Shown in pieces: positions 13,681-19,489 of a stretch of 20,082 nt of DNA. Each line of letters starts with the position of its first letter. Within the stretch, counting starts at the first letter, position 1. The stretch comes from a virus: IMG/VR virus record IMGVR_UViG_3300032246_001746, positions 1 to 20,082 of that record. One strand, given 5' to 3'. The notes under the pieces are model-generated. The model saw only the letters and a program-made list of their open reading frames with translations. It was not told where the DNA came from and searched no databases. A program made the translations under genes and the position numbers.

Positions 13681-13869
13681 ATGAAAAATAAAATAGTATC
13701 AGGAGAATGTTTAAGCTGCGAATCGACATATGAAGTGGAGTTTTATGAAGAATTGACTTCACAAGAAATGCCAGAATTTTGCCCATTTTGTGGTGAATCT
13801 ATCGATGAATTATCCGAAGAATATATAGAGGATGATGACATTGATGAAGATGACCTAAAATGGGAATAA
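13681..13869 (+). CDS. Small acidic zinc-ribbon protein
   Basis: This 62-residue protein has two CxxC knuckles (CLSC at 10-13 and CPFC at 34-37), giving a zinc ribbon, followed by a very acidic tail (IDELSEEYIEDDDIDEDDL). A GGGAG ribosome site lies 6 bases upstream. The acidic tail suggests protein or RNA-polymerase contact rather than DNA binding, but no specific function is known. It overlaps the GIY-YIG gene by 10 bases, which implies co-expression. Confidence 0.75.
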   Translation: MKNKIVSGECLSCESTYEVEFYEELTSQEMPEFCPFCGESIDELSEEYIEDDDIDEDDLKWE

Positions 13870-14291
13870 ACTGGATATACAAAGATTTAAATTTTACTGA
13901 AGATTTAATTGGAGATAGTTACGGGTTTGTTTATATGATAACAAACTTAGAAACAGGTAGAAAATATATTGGTAAGAAACTTTTCTACTTCTCCAAGACA
14001 AGACAAGTTCAAGGTAAAAAGAAAAAATTTAAAGTAGTTAGCGACTGGCCAACTTACTATGGAAGTAGTGAAGAATTACAAAAAGATGTTGTTCTCTATG
14101 GAAAAGAAAAATTCAAAAGAGAAATAATACATTTATGTAAATCAAAAGGTGAATGTAGTTATCTTGAAGCAAAAGAACAATTTGCACACAACGTTATGGA
14201 GAGCGATGATTATTACAACAACTGGATTATGGTTAGAGTAAGAAAATCACACATCAAGGATTACAATGCTAGATTACTTAAAACAATTTGA
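13860..14291 (+). CDS. Putative GIY-YIG endonuclease
   Basis: This 143-residue protein begins with an N-terminal GIY-YIG core: FVY (23-25) and YIG (36-38) are ten residues apart as the family requires, in YGFVYMITNLETGRKYIGKK. A WPTYYGSS segment (63-70) and SYLEAKEQFA supply the likely metal-binding glutamate (E103). YNNWIMVRVR near the end may include the conserved Asn. The first position of the GIY motif is F, a tolerated change. Similar stand-alone proteins (with SDWxxYYGSS and YNxxIM) occur in many T4-like aquatic phages. It could be a homing-type (Seg-like) nuclease or a resident repair/host-DNA nuclease. There is no separate DNA-binding domain, which argues against a classic homing enzyme. 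It overlaps genes on both sides. Confidence 0.8.
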   Translation: MGINWIYKDLNFTEDLIGDSYGFVYMITNLETGRKYIGKKLFYFSKTRQVQGKKKKFKVVSDWPTYYGSSEELQKDVVLYGKEKFKREIIHLCKSKGECSYLEAKEQFAHNVMESDDYYNNWIMVRVRKSHIKDYNARLLKTI

Positions 14292-14607
14292 AAAAGAAAA
14301 TTATGACACGTTTATGTTTCTTCCCGGAGAAAAAGAAGAAGACATTCATATAGAAACAAATGAATTTAAAGAAAAAGGAAAAAAACTTGGTGGTTCAACT
14401 TTAGGTGATTGTTACGACATTATCATTTTCAAAGACAAAGAAGGTGATGTTGATAAATTGGAAAGATTTGATGCAATCCTAATTGAACCTTTAGAATATG
14501 TTTCGATGTTGATTCCTTTGGATTTTTATGGCGTTATTTGCAGAAAAACAACAACATCTGGTAAACTTATGGATGGAATATTTGACAAATTTCACCAAGT
14601 GTGTTAA
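14266..14607 (+). CDS. Unknown phage protein
   Basis: This 113-residue soluble protein begins 26 bases inside the GIY-YIG gene, with an AAGGA ribosome site 5 bases upstream of ATG 14266, so the overlap looks real. It is acidic in its first half (KEEDIHIETNEFKEKGKK). The second half has LERFDAILIEPLEYVSMLIP, suggesting a small alpha/beta fold. I recognise no family and see no catalytic motif. Its 3' end carries the -35 element of the promoter for the RNase H gene. Confidence 0.6.
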   Translation: MLDYLKQFEKENYDTFMFLPGEKEEDIHIETNEFKEKGKKLGGSTLGDCYDIIIFKDKEGDVDKLERFDAILIEPLEYVSMLIPLDFYGVICRKTTTSGKLMDGIFDKFHQVC

Positions 14608-14610
14608 TAT
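14582..14610 (+). promoter_or_regulatory. Sigma70-type promoter with extended -10 before RNase H gene
   Basis: TTGACA (14582-14587) is followed after 17 bases by TAATAT (14605-14610, 4 of 6). TGT immediately before gives an extended -10. The box ends 26 bases before ATG 14637. The TTGACAAATTT start resembles the promoters at 16132 and 17001. Confidence 0.6.
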
Positions 14611-14636
14611 AGAGTTTTACAACTACTGGATTTATA

Positions 14637-15488
14637 ATGATTCTCGTTGACCTTAACCAGGTTTTGTTAGCCGGTTTGATGGCACAAATATCAAATCAAA
14701 AAGGAATTAAGTTAGACGAAAACTTAGTTCGACACATGGTACTAAACATTCTTAGGATGCACCTAAAGACGTTCCGCAACGAATACGGAGAAGTTGTACT
14801 CTGTTGTGACAACCGTAAATATTGGCGTAAGGAATTCTTTCCATTTTACAAGGCAGGACGCAAAGCAACCCGTGAAAAGTCTGCACTAGACTGGCATCTG
14901 ATTTTTGAATTGCTGACCAAGTTCAAACAAGAATTGAAAGAAAACTTTCCATATAAAGTTATTGATGTTGAAGGTGCAGAAGCTGACGATATTATTGGCA
15001 CACTTACACCAAGGTTTGCTGCACACCAAAAAATACTAATACTTTCCAGTGACGGAGATTTTTTGCAACTACAGCGTTATGGTGTAAATATCAAGCAATA
15101 CAATCCTGCATTAAAGAAATACATCAAGTCTGAAAATCCAGCAATTGAATTAAAAGAAAAAATTATCAAAGGCGATAAGGGTGATGGAATACCTAACGTT
15201 CTTTCTGCTTCAGATTGCTTTGTTCGTGGCGTCAGACAGACTACGATTAGTAAGGGCAAACTTGATAAGATGTTGAATGAACACTACGGAGATTGGGAAG
15301 ATGAAAATGCACGTATTGGTTTTTCTAGAAACCAAACGCTAATTGATTTGACCTTGATTCCGGGTGATATTAAAGATAAAATCATAAATACGTATGATGA
15401 TACTAAACCCGCATCTAAACAAAAGATGCTTAACTATTTTATTCAATACAAATTGAAAAATTTAATGGAAGTAATTGAGGAATTTTAA
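14637..15488 (+). CDS. rnh: RNase H / 5'-3' exonuclease, T4 rnh (FEN) type
   Basis: This enzyme removes RNA primers and adjacent DNA from lagging-strand fragments. The 283-residue length is close to T4 RNase H (305). The acidic metal sites of the FEN/5'-exonuclease family are visible: D5 in ILVDLN, D58 in CCDNRKYWR, E115/D117/D118 in EGAEADDIIG, D139/D141 in SSDGDFLQ, and D180/D183 in KGDKGDGIPN, the last introducing the helix-hairpin-helix. The basic YKAGRK segment (71-76) fits the substrate arch. Its own promoter lies 26 bases upstream, but only a weak ribosome site (CTGGA) precedes the ATG. It works with the primase at 6486, and the next gene overlaps it by TAATG. Confidence 0.93.
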   Translation: MILVDLNQVLLAGLMAQISNQKGIKLDENLVRHMVLNILRMHLKTFRNEYGEVVLCCDNRKYWRKEFFPFYKAGRKATREKSALDWHLIFELLTKFKQELKENFPYKVIDVEGAEADDIIGTLTPRFAAHQKILILSSDGDFLQLQRYGVNIKQYNPALKKYIKSENPAIELKEKIIKGDKGDGIPNVLSASDCFVRGVRQTTISKGKLDKMLNEHYGDWEDENARIGFSRNQTLIDLTLIPGDIKDKIINTYDDTKPASKQKMLNYFIQYKLKNLMEVIEEF

Positions 15489-15910
15489 TGAAAAATATAT
15501 ATGAAATTTTTGATGAGTTCGAAGCTGCTAAAACAAAGCAACAACGAATGGATGTTATTGGAAGAAATCTTTCCAAAGTTCTAACAGAAGTATTACAACT
15601 AGGTTTTCATCCAGAACCAAAATGGTACTTTGATGAAATTCCAGATGGGTTTGTAATAAAAGATATTCCAGCAGGAATGAGTTACGCTATGTTGACAACA
15701 GAAATGCGTAAACTATACATGTTCCAAAAAGGCAATGAAATTGCTGATAAACTAACAGATAAAAAACGTGAACAGCTGTTAGTGGAATTGTTACAGAATC
15801 TAGAACCCCGTGAAGCAGAAGTTGTCATGGGTATTTTCAGAAAAGACTTTGGCGTTAAAGGTCTAGATTATAAATTCGTCAAAGAAGCTTTCCCGGCGAT
15901 GTTGCCATAA
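15488..15910 (+). CDS. Conserved T4-like phage protein (DUF6433-type)
   Basis: This 140-residue helical protein starts in a TAATG overlap with the RNase H gene. It begins MKNIYEIFDEFEAAKTKQQR, with a middle TEVLQLGFHPEPKWYF and DIPAGMSYAML. It ends LQNLEPREAEVVMGIFRKDF and KGLDYKFVKEAFPAMLP. I recognise this combination as a small protein common in T4-like aquatic phages, which I believe is catalogued as DUF6433; no function is known to me. In T4 the genes after rnh encode late-transcription and helicase-loading proteins, so a transcription or replication accessory role is possible by position only. Confidence 0.7.
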   Translation: MKNIYEIFDEFEAAKTKQQRMDVIGRNLSKVLTEVLQLGFHPEPKWYFDEIPDGFVIKDIPAGMSYAMLTTEMRKLYMFQKGNEIADKLTDKKREQLLVELLQNLEPREAEVVMGIFRKDFGVKGLDYKFVKEAFPAMLP

Positions 15911-15927
15911 AAAAAGGAGTTTAAGAG

Positions 15928-16107
15928 GTGTCAAAATTTGTAGAGAAGTTTCGAAAAGATAGAAACTACAACGATGATTATTATTTTGAAAAAAATCAAT
16001 ACGATAAACGTAAAAAAAGAGAGAAACAAAAGACCTTCACCCGTCAATCTCAATTTGATGTTGCGGAATCTGATTGGGCAACAGACTCAAGAAAATTTAG
16101 AAGATAA
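15928..16107 (+). CDS. Small basic/aromatic protein, GTG start
   Basis: This 59-residue protein is read from GTG 15928 with AAGGAG at 15914-15919 and a second purine-rich AAGAGG just before the start. It fills the gap between the genes at 15488 and 16184. The sequence is very charged: FVEKFRKDRNYNDDYYFE, then a Lys/Arg run (KRKKREKQKTF) and a Trp-containing acidic end (AESDWATDSRKFRR). There is no membrane segment or Cys. The strong ribosome site and clean termination support it as real. The basic middle could bind nucleic acid. I recognise no family with certainty. Confidence 0.65.
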   Translation: MSKFVEKFRKDRNYNDDYYFEKNQYDKRKKREKQKTFTRQSQFDVAESDWATDSRKFRR

Positions 16108-16127
16108 TTGTTGTTTTTATACAACAA
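16108..16127 (+). other. AT-rich hairpin before the consensus promoter
   Basis: TTGTTGT (16108-16114) and ACAACAA (16121-16127) form a perfect 7-bp stem with a 6-base loop, directly after the stop at 16107. No U-tract follows, so it is at best a weak terminator. It ends 4 bases before the -35 box and may also influence polymerase loading. Confidence 0.4.
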
Positions 16128-16131
16128 ACAC

Positions 16132-16159
16132 TTGACAAGTTTGAAAAAATCTGTATAAT
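16132..16159 (+). promoter_or_regulatory. Perfect sigma70 promoter for the small-gene cluster
   Basis: TTGACA (16132-16137), a 16-base spacer and TATAAT (16154-16159) are exact consensus. TG sits directly before the -10. The box ends 24 bases before ATG 16184, in the longest gene-free gap of the window (76 bases). A strong early promoter read by host polymerase is the natural reading. Confidence 0.85.
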
Positions 16160-16183
16160 ACAAATCTTATACGGAATTATATT

Positions 16184-16528
16184 ATGTTTATACATTGCAG
16201 GACTCCTAAATCTAAAAAGCGGAAAGTGCCTAAAACACAACAGGCACAATATGATGCATGGCTCAAATCCATTGAGGATATGAAGCCTAAATCATTGAGT
16301 AAATATTCCAGTAACTTGCCAACCAAAAGTCCTGTTGTTACTGGTGTTTACGTCCGCGAAACTGCAAAAATCAAGTCACTAGATACCGGACTAGCTGTCG
16401 CTGTCAAGTTACCAACAAAGGTTTACACAGGATCGATGGTCAAAGGTATTGCTACAATGCATAAATCTAACGCCGTACCTGTTTTTACTGATGAACAAGC
16501 AAAAGACATATCTAGTATGAGGCGATAA
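16184..16528 (+). CDS. Conserved phage protein with N-terminal HCRTP motif
   Basis: This 114-residue basic protein is the first gene after the perfect promoter. The N-terminus is MFIHCRTPKSKKRKVPKTQQ. A middle part has VVTGVYVRETAKIKSLDTG, and the C-terminus has GIATMHKSNAVPVFTDEQAK and ends ISSMRR. I recognise the HKSNAVPVFxxEQAxxIxxMRR ending as a signature of a small protein widespread in environmental T4-like phages, function unknown. There is no transmembrane segment. The ribosome site is poor (ACGGA, 8 bases or more upstream). The leader is only about 18 bases if transcription starts 7 bases after the -10. HCRTP recurs in the gene at 16530. Confidence 0.75.
   Translation: MFIHCRTPKSKKRKVPKTQQAQYDAWLKSIEDMKPKSLSKYSSNLPTKSPVVTGVYVRETAKIKSLDTGLAVAVKLPTKVYTGSMVKGIATMHKSNAVPVFTDEQAKDISSMRR
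16193..16206 (+). repeat. 14-base repeat encoding HCRTP, copy 1
   Basis: CATTGCAGGACTCC pairs with 16569-16582 at 13 of 14 bases. Both are in frame and encode His-Cys-Arg-Thr-Pro. Confidence 0.5.
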
Positions 16529-16529
16529 T

Positions 16530-16679
16530 ATGAAAAATCTTAAATTTACCGTAAAATTAGAACGTCCGCATTGCCGGACTCCCATCAAACCTGTGCAAAA
16601 GCACAAAACCGCAAAAAATTTTAGTCGGAAAGTCAAATTTCCGCAAAAAGTTGAGCGGATTCTACTCGGAGAACATTAA
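16530..16679 (+). CDS. 49-residue basic protein with HCRTP motif
   Basis: ATG 16530 lies one base after the stop of the previous gene. The frame runs 49 residues to TAA at 16677-16679, one base before the next ATG. The protein is strongly basic: MKNLKFTVKLERPHCRTPIK, then a Lys-rich middle (QKHKTAKNFSRKVKF) and an ending VERILLGEH. HCRTP at residues 14-18 repeats the motif of the upstream protein. Codon use is GC-richer than the surroundings (CGG, CCG, CTC). Tight packing and the shared motif support it as real. Function is unknown; the charge suggests nucleic-acid or RNA-polymerase contact. Confidence 0.6.
   Translation: MKNLKFTVKLERPHCRTPIKPVQKHKTAKNFSRKVKFPQKVERILLGEH
16569..16582 (+). 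repeat. 14-base repeat encoding HCRTP, copy 2
   Basis: CATTGCCGGACTCC is the partner of 16193-16206. The single difference in the 14 bases, and the next one in the Pro codon, are both synonymous. Confidence 0.5.
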
Positions 16680-16680
16680 A

Positions 16681-16824
16681 ATGACGGAAAATGACGATAC
16701 AAAACCCAAATTTACGCCGGAATCACTAAATCAGCTCGACCAGGCGATTCGCCGTTGGGTTGTTACATCTCAATATGAGAAAGATTTAGAAAATTATGAA
16801 AAACTCAAGCAACAATATGAATAA
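16681..16824 (+). CDS. 47-residue small helical protein
   Basis: ATG 16681 follows the previous stop by one base. The frame encodes 47 residues: an acidic/polar start (MTENDDTKPKFTPESLNQLD), then a helix QAIRRWVVTSQYEKDLENYE with Trp at 26, and a charged end KLKQQYE. It is probably one long helix, perhaps coiled-coil. It overlaps the AbrB-like gene by 8 bases. I do not recognise it. The unbroken tight spacing in the cluster is the main support. Confidence 0.55.
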   Translation: MTENDDTKPKFTPESLNQLDQAIRRWVVTSQYEKDLENYEKLKQQYE

Positions 16825-17011
16825 TTCTACTTGGTCAACAACAATTGAAGATGCCGGCGACGGTTCTGGTGATGGAATTCTAACTTTACCGCCAGAATTG
16901 TGTGAACTGAAAGGCTGGAAAGAAGGAACTATACTAAATTTAGAAGTTTCTGATGGAATTTTAATAATTACTGAAGTTGATGCTGAAAAACAACAAGGCC
17001 TTGACAAATAA
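16817..17011 (+). CDS. AbrB/MazE-like small DNA-binding protein candidate
   Basis: This is 64 residues from ATG 16817, which overlaps the previous stop by 8 bases. An in-frame ATG at 16796 would add 7 residues inside the previous gene and is less likely. The pattern STWSTTIEDAGDG...ILTLPPELCELKGWKEGTIL, then LEVSDGILIITEV, matches the swapped-hairpin AbrB fold (beta, LPxELxxxLGWKEGDxL, beta), a fold used by transcription regulators and antitoxins. No toxin gene is adjacent, so a regulator seems more likely than a toxin-antitoxin pair. Its last codons contain the -35 box of the promoter for the 736-residue protein, which might make it an autoregulator of the neighbour, though that is speculative. 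Confidence 0.65.
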   Translation: MNNSTWSTTIEDAGDGSGDGILTLPPELCELKGWKEGTILNLEVSDGILIITEVDAEKQQGLDK

Positions 17012-17029
17012 ATTTGTTTGTGTTACTAT
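17001..17029 (+). promoter_or_regulatory. Sigma70-type promoter with extended -10 before VWA gene
   Basis: TTGACA (17001-17006) overlaps the last codons of the AbrB-like gene. After 17 bases comes TACTAT (17024-17029, 4 of 6), with TGT immediately before, an extended -10. It ends 27 bases before ATG 17057, and an AGGA ribosome site lies at 17047-17050. Confidence 0.6.
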
Positions 17030-17056
17030 ATCAATTCTTAGTACACAGGAAGTTAT

Positions 17057-19267
17057 ATGGAACTAATCGAAACAAAATCAATTCTTGCCAAACTGATGGC
17101 AACAGAAAATCTCCACATCGAACAACGTCATGTTTCAACGGCAAGCTTTGATGTTAAAAATCGTATTCTTACTATTCCAATTTTGGAAAAAGGAATTTCG
17201 ACATACCTTTACGATTTATTTCTAGGGCATGAAGTTGCTCATGCTCTGTGGACACCACTTGATGGACTACACAAAGCTCACGAATTGGGATACTCTTTGA
17301 GTGTTATGAATGTGTTGGAAGATTCACGCATCGAACGTAAAATCAAAATCAAATATCCTGGCATTCGTCAATCATTCATTCGTGCATATAAAGAGTTGGT
17401 CGACCAAGATTTTTTTGGAACAAAAGGCCAAGATTTGAATGAACTTAACTTTATTGACCGTGTAAACCTGTATTGCAAGGGTGGTTCGGTGACAGGCATT
17501 AAATTCAATGAAGTTGAAACAGAGATTCTAAAAGAAATTGAAAATACACAAACGTATGATGATGTTTTGGATGTATATAAAAAAGTATCCGATTACATGA
17601 AAAAAATTGGAGAAAATGAAGAAGCAAAAGAATTTGACCTAAAAGATTTGCCTATCAATATTATTGAATCTGATGAAGAAGGTGAAGATGGAGATTCTAA
17701 AACAACCATAGAAGTGAAAGTACAAGAAGAAGGTAAATCTGGAAAAAAAGGTAAAAAAGAAGAAAAGAAAGCATCCGAGGAGGAAGGTGAAAAAGAAGAA
17801 AACTCTGGTTCCAATGGAAACGAAAACGGAACTGGAGGAAATTCTGGTTCAAAAGAAGTGCCTGGCACCGGCGGCTTTGGTGGAAAAAAAGAACCTGTTT
17901 CCAAAACAGATGAAGCCTATCGTCAAAATGAAGACCGTTTATTCTCAACAAAATCAAGTGATGAAATTCTCTACGGAAATGTTCCAAATTTAGACCTCGA
18001 CGAATATGTTATTGACTACAGTAAAATTTGGAATCGTTACGAAAAAGATTGTAGTGAAAAACAACAAAAATATGGTTTTGATGTATTAAATAATGTAACA
18101 GAAAAGCAAACAAAAATGTTTGTTAAATTCCGTGAAGATTCTAAAAAGGTTGTTTCTTATCTTGTAAAAGAATTTGAATTGCGTAAGAATGCAGACCAAT
18201 TAAAACGTGCAACAGTTTCTAAAACTGGTGATTTGAATATGTCTAAGATTTTTTCTTATAATTTCAATGAAGACCTGTTCAAAAAAATCACTGTTATTCC
18301 TGGTGGAAAATCACATGGTCTCGTTATGTTCATCGATTGGTCTGGTTCTATGGCAGACCATATGGAAAACACAATCAAGCAATTGCTAAACTTGGTGATG
18401 TTCTGCAAAAAAATTAATATTCCTTATGAAGTATATTCTTTCACCACAGAATACCATGATGATTATGGTTACAAAGAATCAATACACGAAATTCGTAGAA
18501 ATGCAAAACATGGTGATATGGTAATGTCTCCATTTAAATTATTGAATTTGTTATCTCATAGAATGCCAGCTATGCAATTTTCAAAAGCTGCAGGAGCACT
18601 CCTAGGTTTTATTAAACTGAATCGTTATTATGGTCCAGATTGGTTGAACTTGGGCGGAACACCTTTGAATGAATCTATTGTTGCTGCAATGAAAATTGTT
18701 CCAAAATTCCAAAAAGAAAACCGACTACAAGTTGTAAACACGGTATTCCTTACAGACGGCGAAGCTTCACAATATATTGCAATAAGTGATGGCCTGGGTG
18801 CATATACTAATCATAATTATCGTAAACAACGTATTGTTATTCGTGATCCAATCACAAAACATGAAGTAATGGTGAATGATCCAAGCAAAGAAACAAAGCT
18901 AACTACAGCTTATATTGAACTGCTGAAAGCAAGGACAAATTGTAACATTATTGGTTTCTATATTTTGAGTGGTCGTAATTTTTCTGGAGTTATTCCTAAC
19001 TTTTATCCAAATATAGAATGGGGATCAAATGAATATGAAAAACTAAAAAAAGACTTTAAGTCCGATAAGTATTCGATTGTGACTACTGCCGGTTTCGATG
19101 AGTATTATTTGATTAGGTCAGAGAACCTAGATACAGATGAAGATAATGAATTTGAAGTAAAAGAAGATGCAACCATGCGAAACATTGCATCCGCATTTTC
19201 TAAATTTTCTTCATCAAGAAAAACAAGTCGTGTTGTACTAAACCGATTCATAGAATTAATTGCATAG
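17057..19267 (+). CDS. HExxH metallopeptidase-like plus VWA (CobT-type) protein
   Basis: This 736-residue protein is the largest of the window. The N-terminal domain (1-200) has the zincin motif LGHEVAHALW (H58, E59, H62) followed by VLEDSRIERK; E88 is a plausible third zinc ligand. A low-complexity Glu/Lys/Gly/Ser linker spans about 205-280. The C-terminal half is a von Willebrand A domain with a complete MIDAS: DWSGS (427-431), the Thr of GGTPL (T535) and the Asp of LTDGE (D567). The HExxH plus VWA layout and the acidic linker match CobT-like proteins, which in cobalt chelatase and related systems work with a MoxR/CobS AAA+ ATPase. T4-like aquatic phages carry a CobS-like gene, so a chaperone-like pair is plausible, but no AAA+ gene is in this window. 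The real substrate is unknown. It has its own promoter and a good ribosome site. Confidence 0.8.
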   Translation: MELIETKSILAKLMATENLHIEQRHVSTASFDVKNRILTIPILEKGISTYLYDLFLGHEVAHALWTPLDGLHKAHELGYSLSVMNVLEDSRIERKIKIKYPGIRQSFIRAYKELVDQDFFGTKGQDLNELNFIDRVNLYCKGGSVTGIKFNEVETEILKEIENTQTYDDVLDVYKKVSDYMKKIGENEEAKEFDLKDLPINIIESDEEGEDGDSKTTIEVKVQEEGKSGKKGKKEEKKASEEEGEKEENSGSNGNENGTGGNSGSKEVPGTGGFGGKKEPVSKTDEAYRQNEDRLFSTKSSDEILYGNVPNLDLDEYVIDYSKIWNRYEKDCSEKQQKYGFDVLNNVTEKQTKMFVKFREDSKKVVSYLVKEFELRKNADQLKRATVSKTGDLNMSKIFSYNFNEDLFKKITVIPGGKSHGLVMFIDWSGSMADHMENTIKQLLNLVMFCKKINIPYEVYSFTTEYHDDYGYKESIHEIRRNAKHGDMVMSPFKLLNLLSHRMPAMQFSKAAGALLGFIKLNRYYGPDWLNLGGTPLNESIVAAMKIVPKFQKENRLQVVNTVFLTDGEASQYIAISDGLGAYTNHNYRKQRIVIRDPITKHEVMVNDPSKETKLTTAYIELLKARTNCNIIGFYILSGRNFSGVIPNFYPNIEWGSNEYEKLKKDFKSDKYSIVTTAGFDEYYLIRSENLDTDEDNEFEVKEDATMRNIASAFSKFSSSRKTSRVVLNRFIELIA

Positions 19268-19275
19268 GAGTTTTT

Positions 19276-19473
19276 ATGTTTGAACTTTGTTATTCCGTCC
19301 AAGCGGAAGATAAGAGAAGTGAAGTGCGAAAAGATGCAATGGGTGTATATACTATTGCGTACTTTGTCAACAATGCTTTTACTCACTCAACCCGGAGTTA
19401 TGTAAAAGAAGAAGCTGAGAACTTGGCCGATAGATTCGTTGGCCAAGGTAAACCAAGCTTCTTATCAGAATGA
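19276..19473 (+). CDS. Small unknown protein
   Basis: This 65-residue protein starts 8 bases after the VWA stop with an AGGAG site 5 bases upstream. It looks like a small alpha/beta domain: MFELCYSVQAEDKRSEVRKD, then a hydrophobic strand VYTIAYFVNNAF and a helix YVKEEAENLADRFVGQG. There is no membrane segment or catalytic motif. I do not recognise it. Confidence 0.65.
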   Translation: MFELCYSVQAEDKRSEVRKDAMGVYTIAYFVNNAFTHSTRSYVKEEAENLADRFVGQGKPSFLSE

Positions 19474-19489
19474 AAGAAACTTGCATTAA

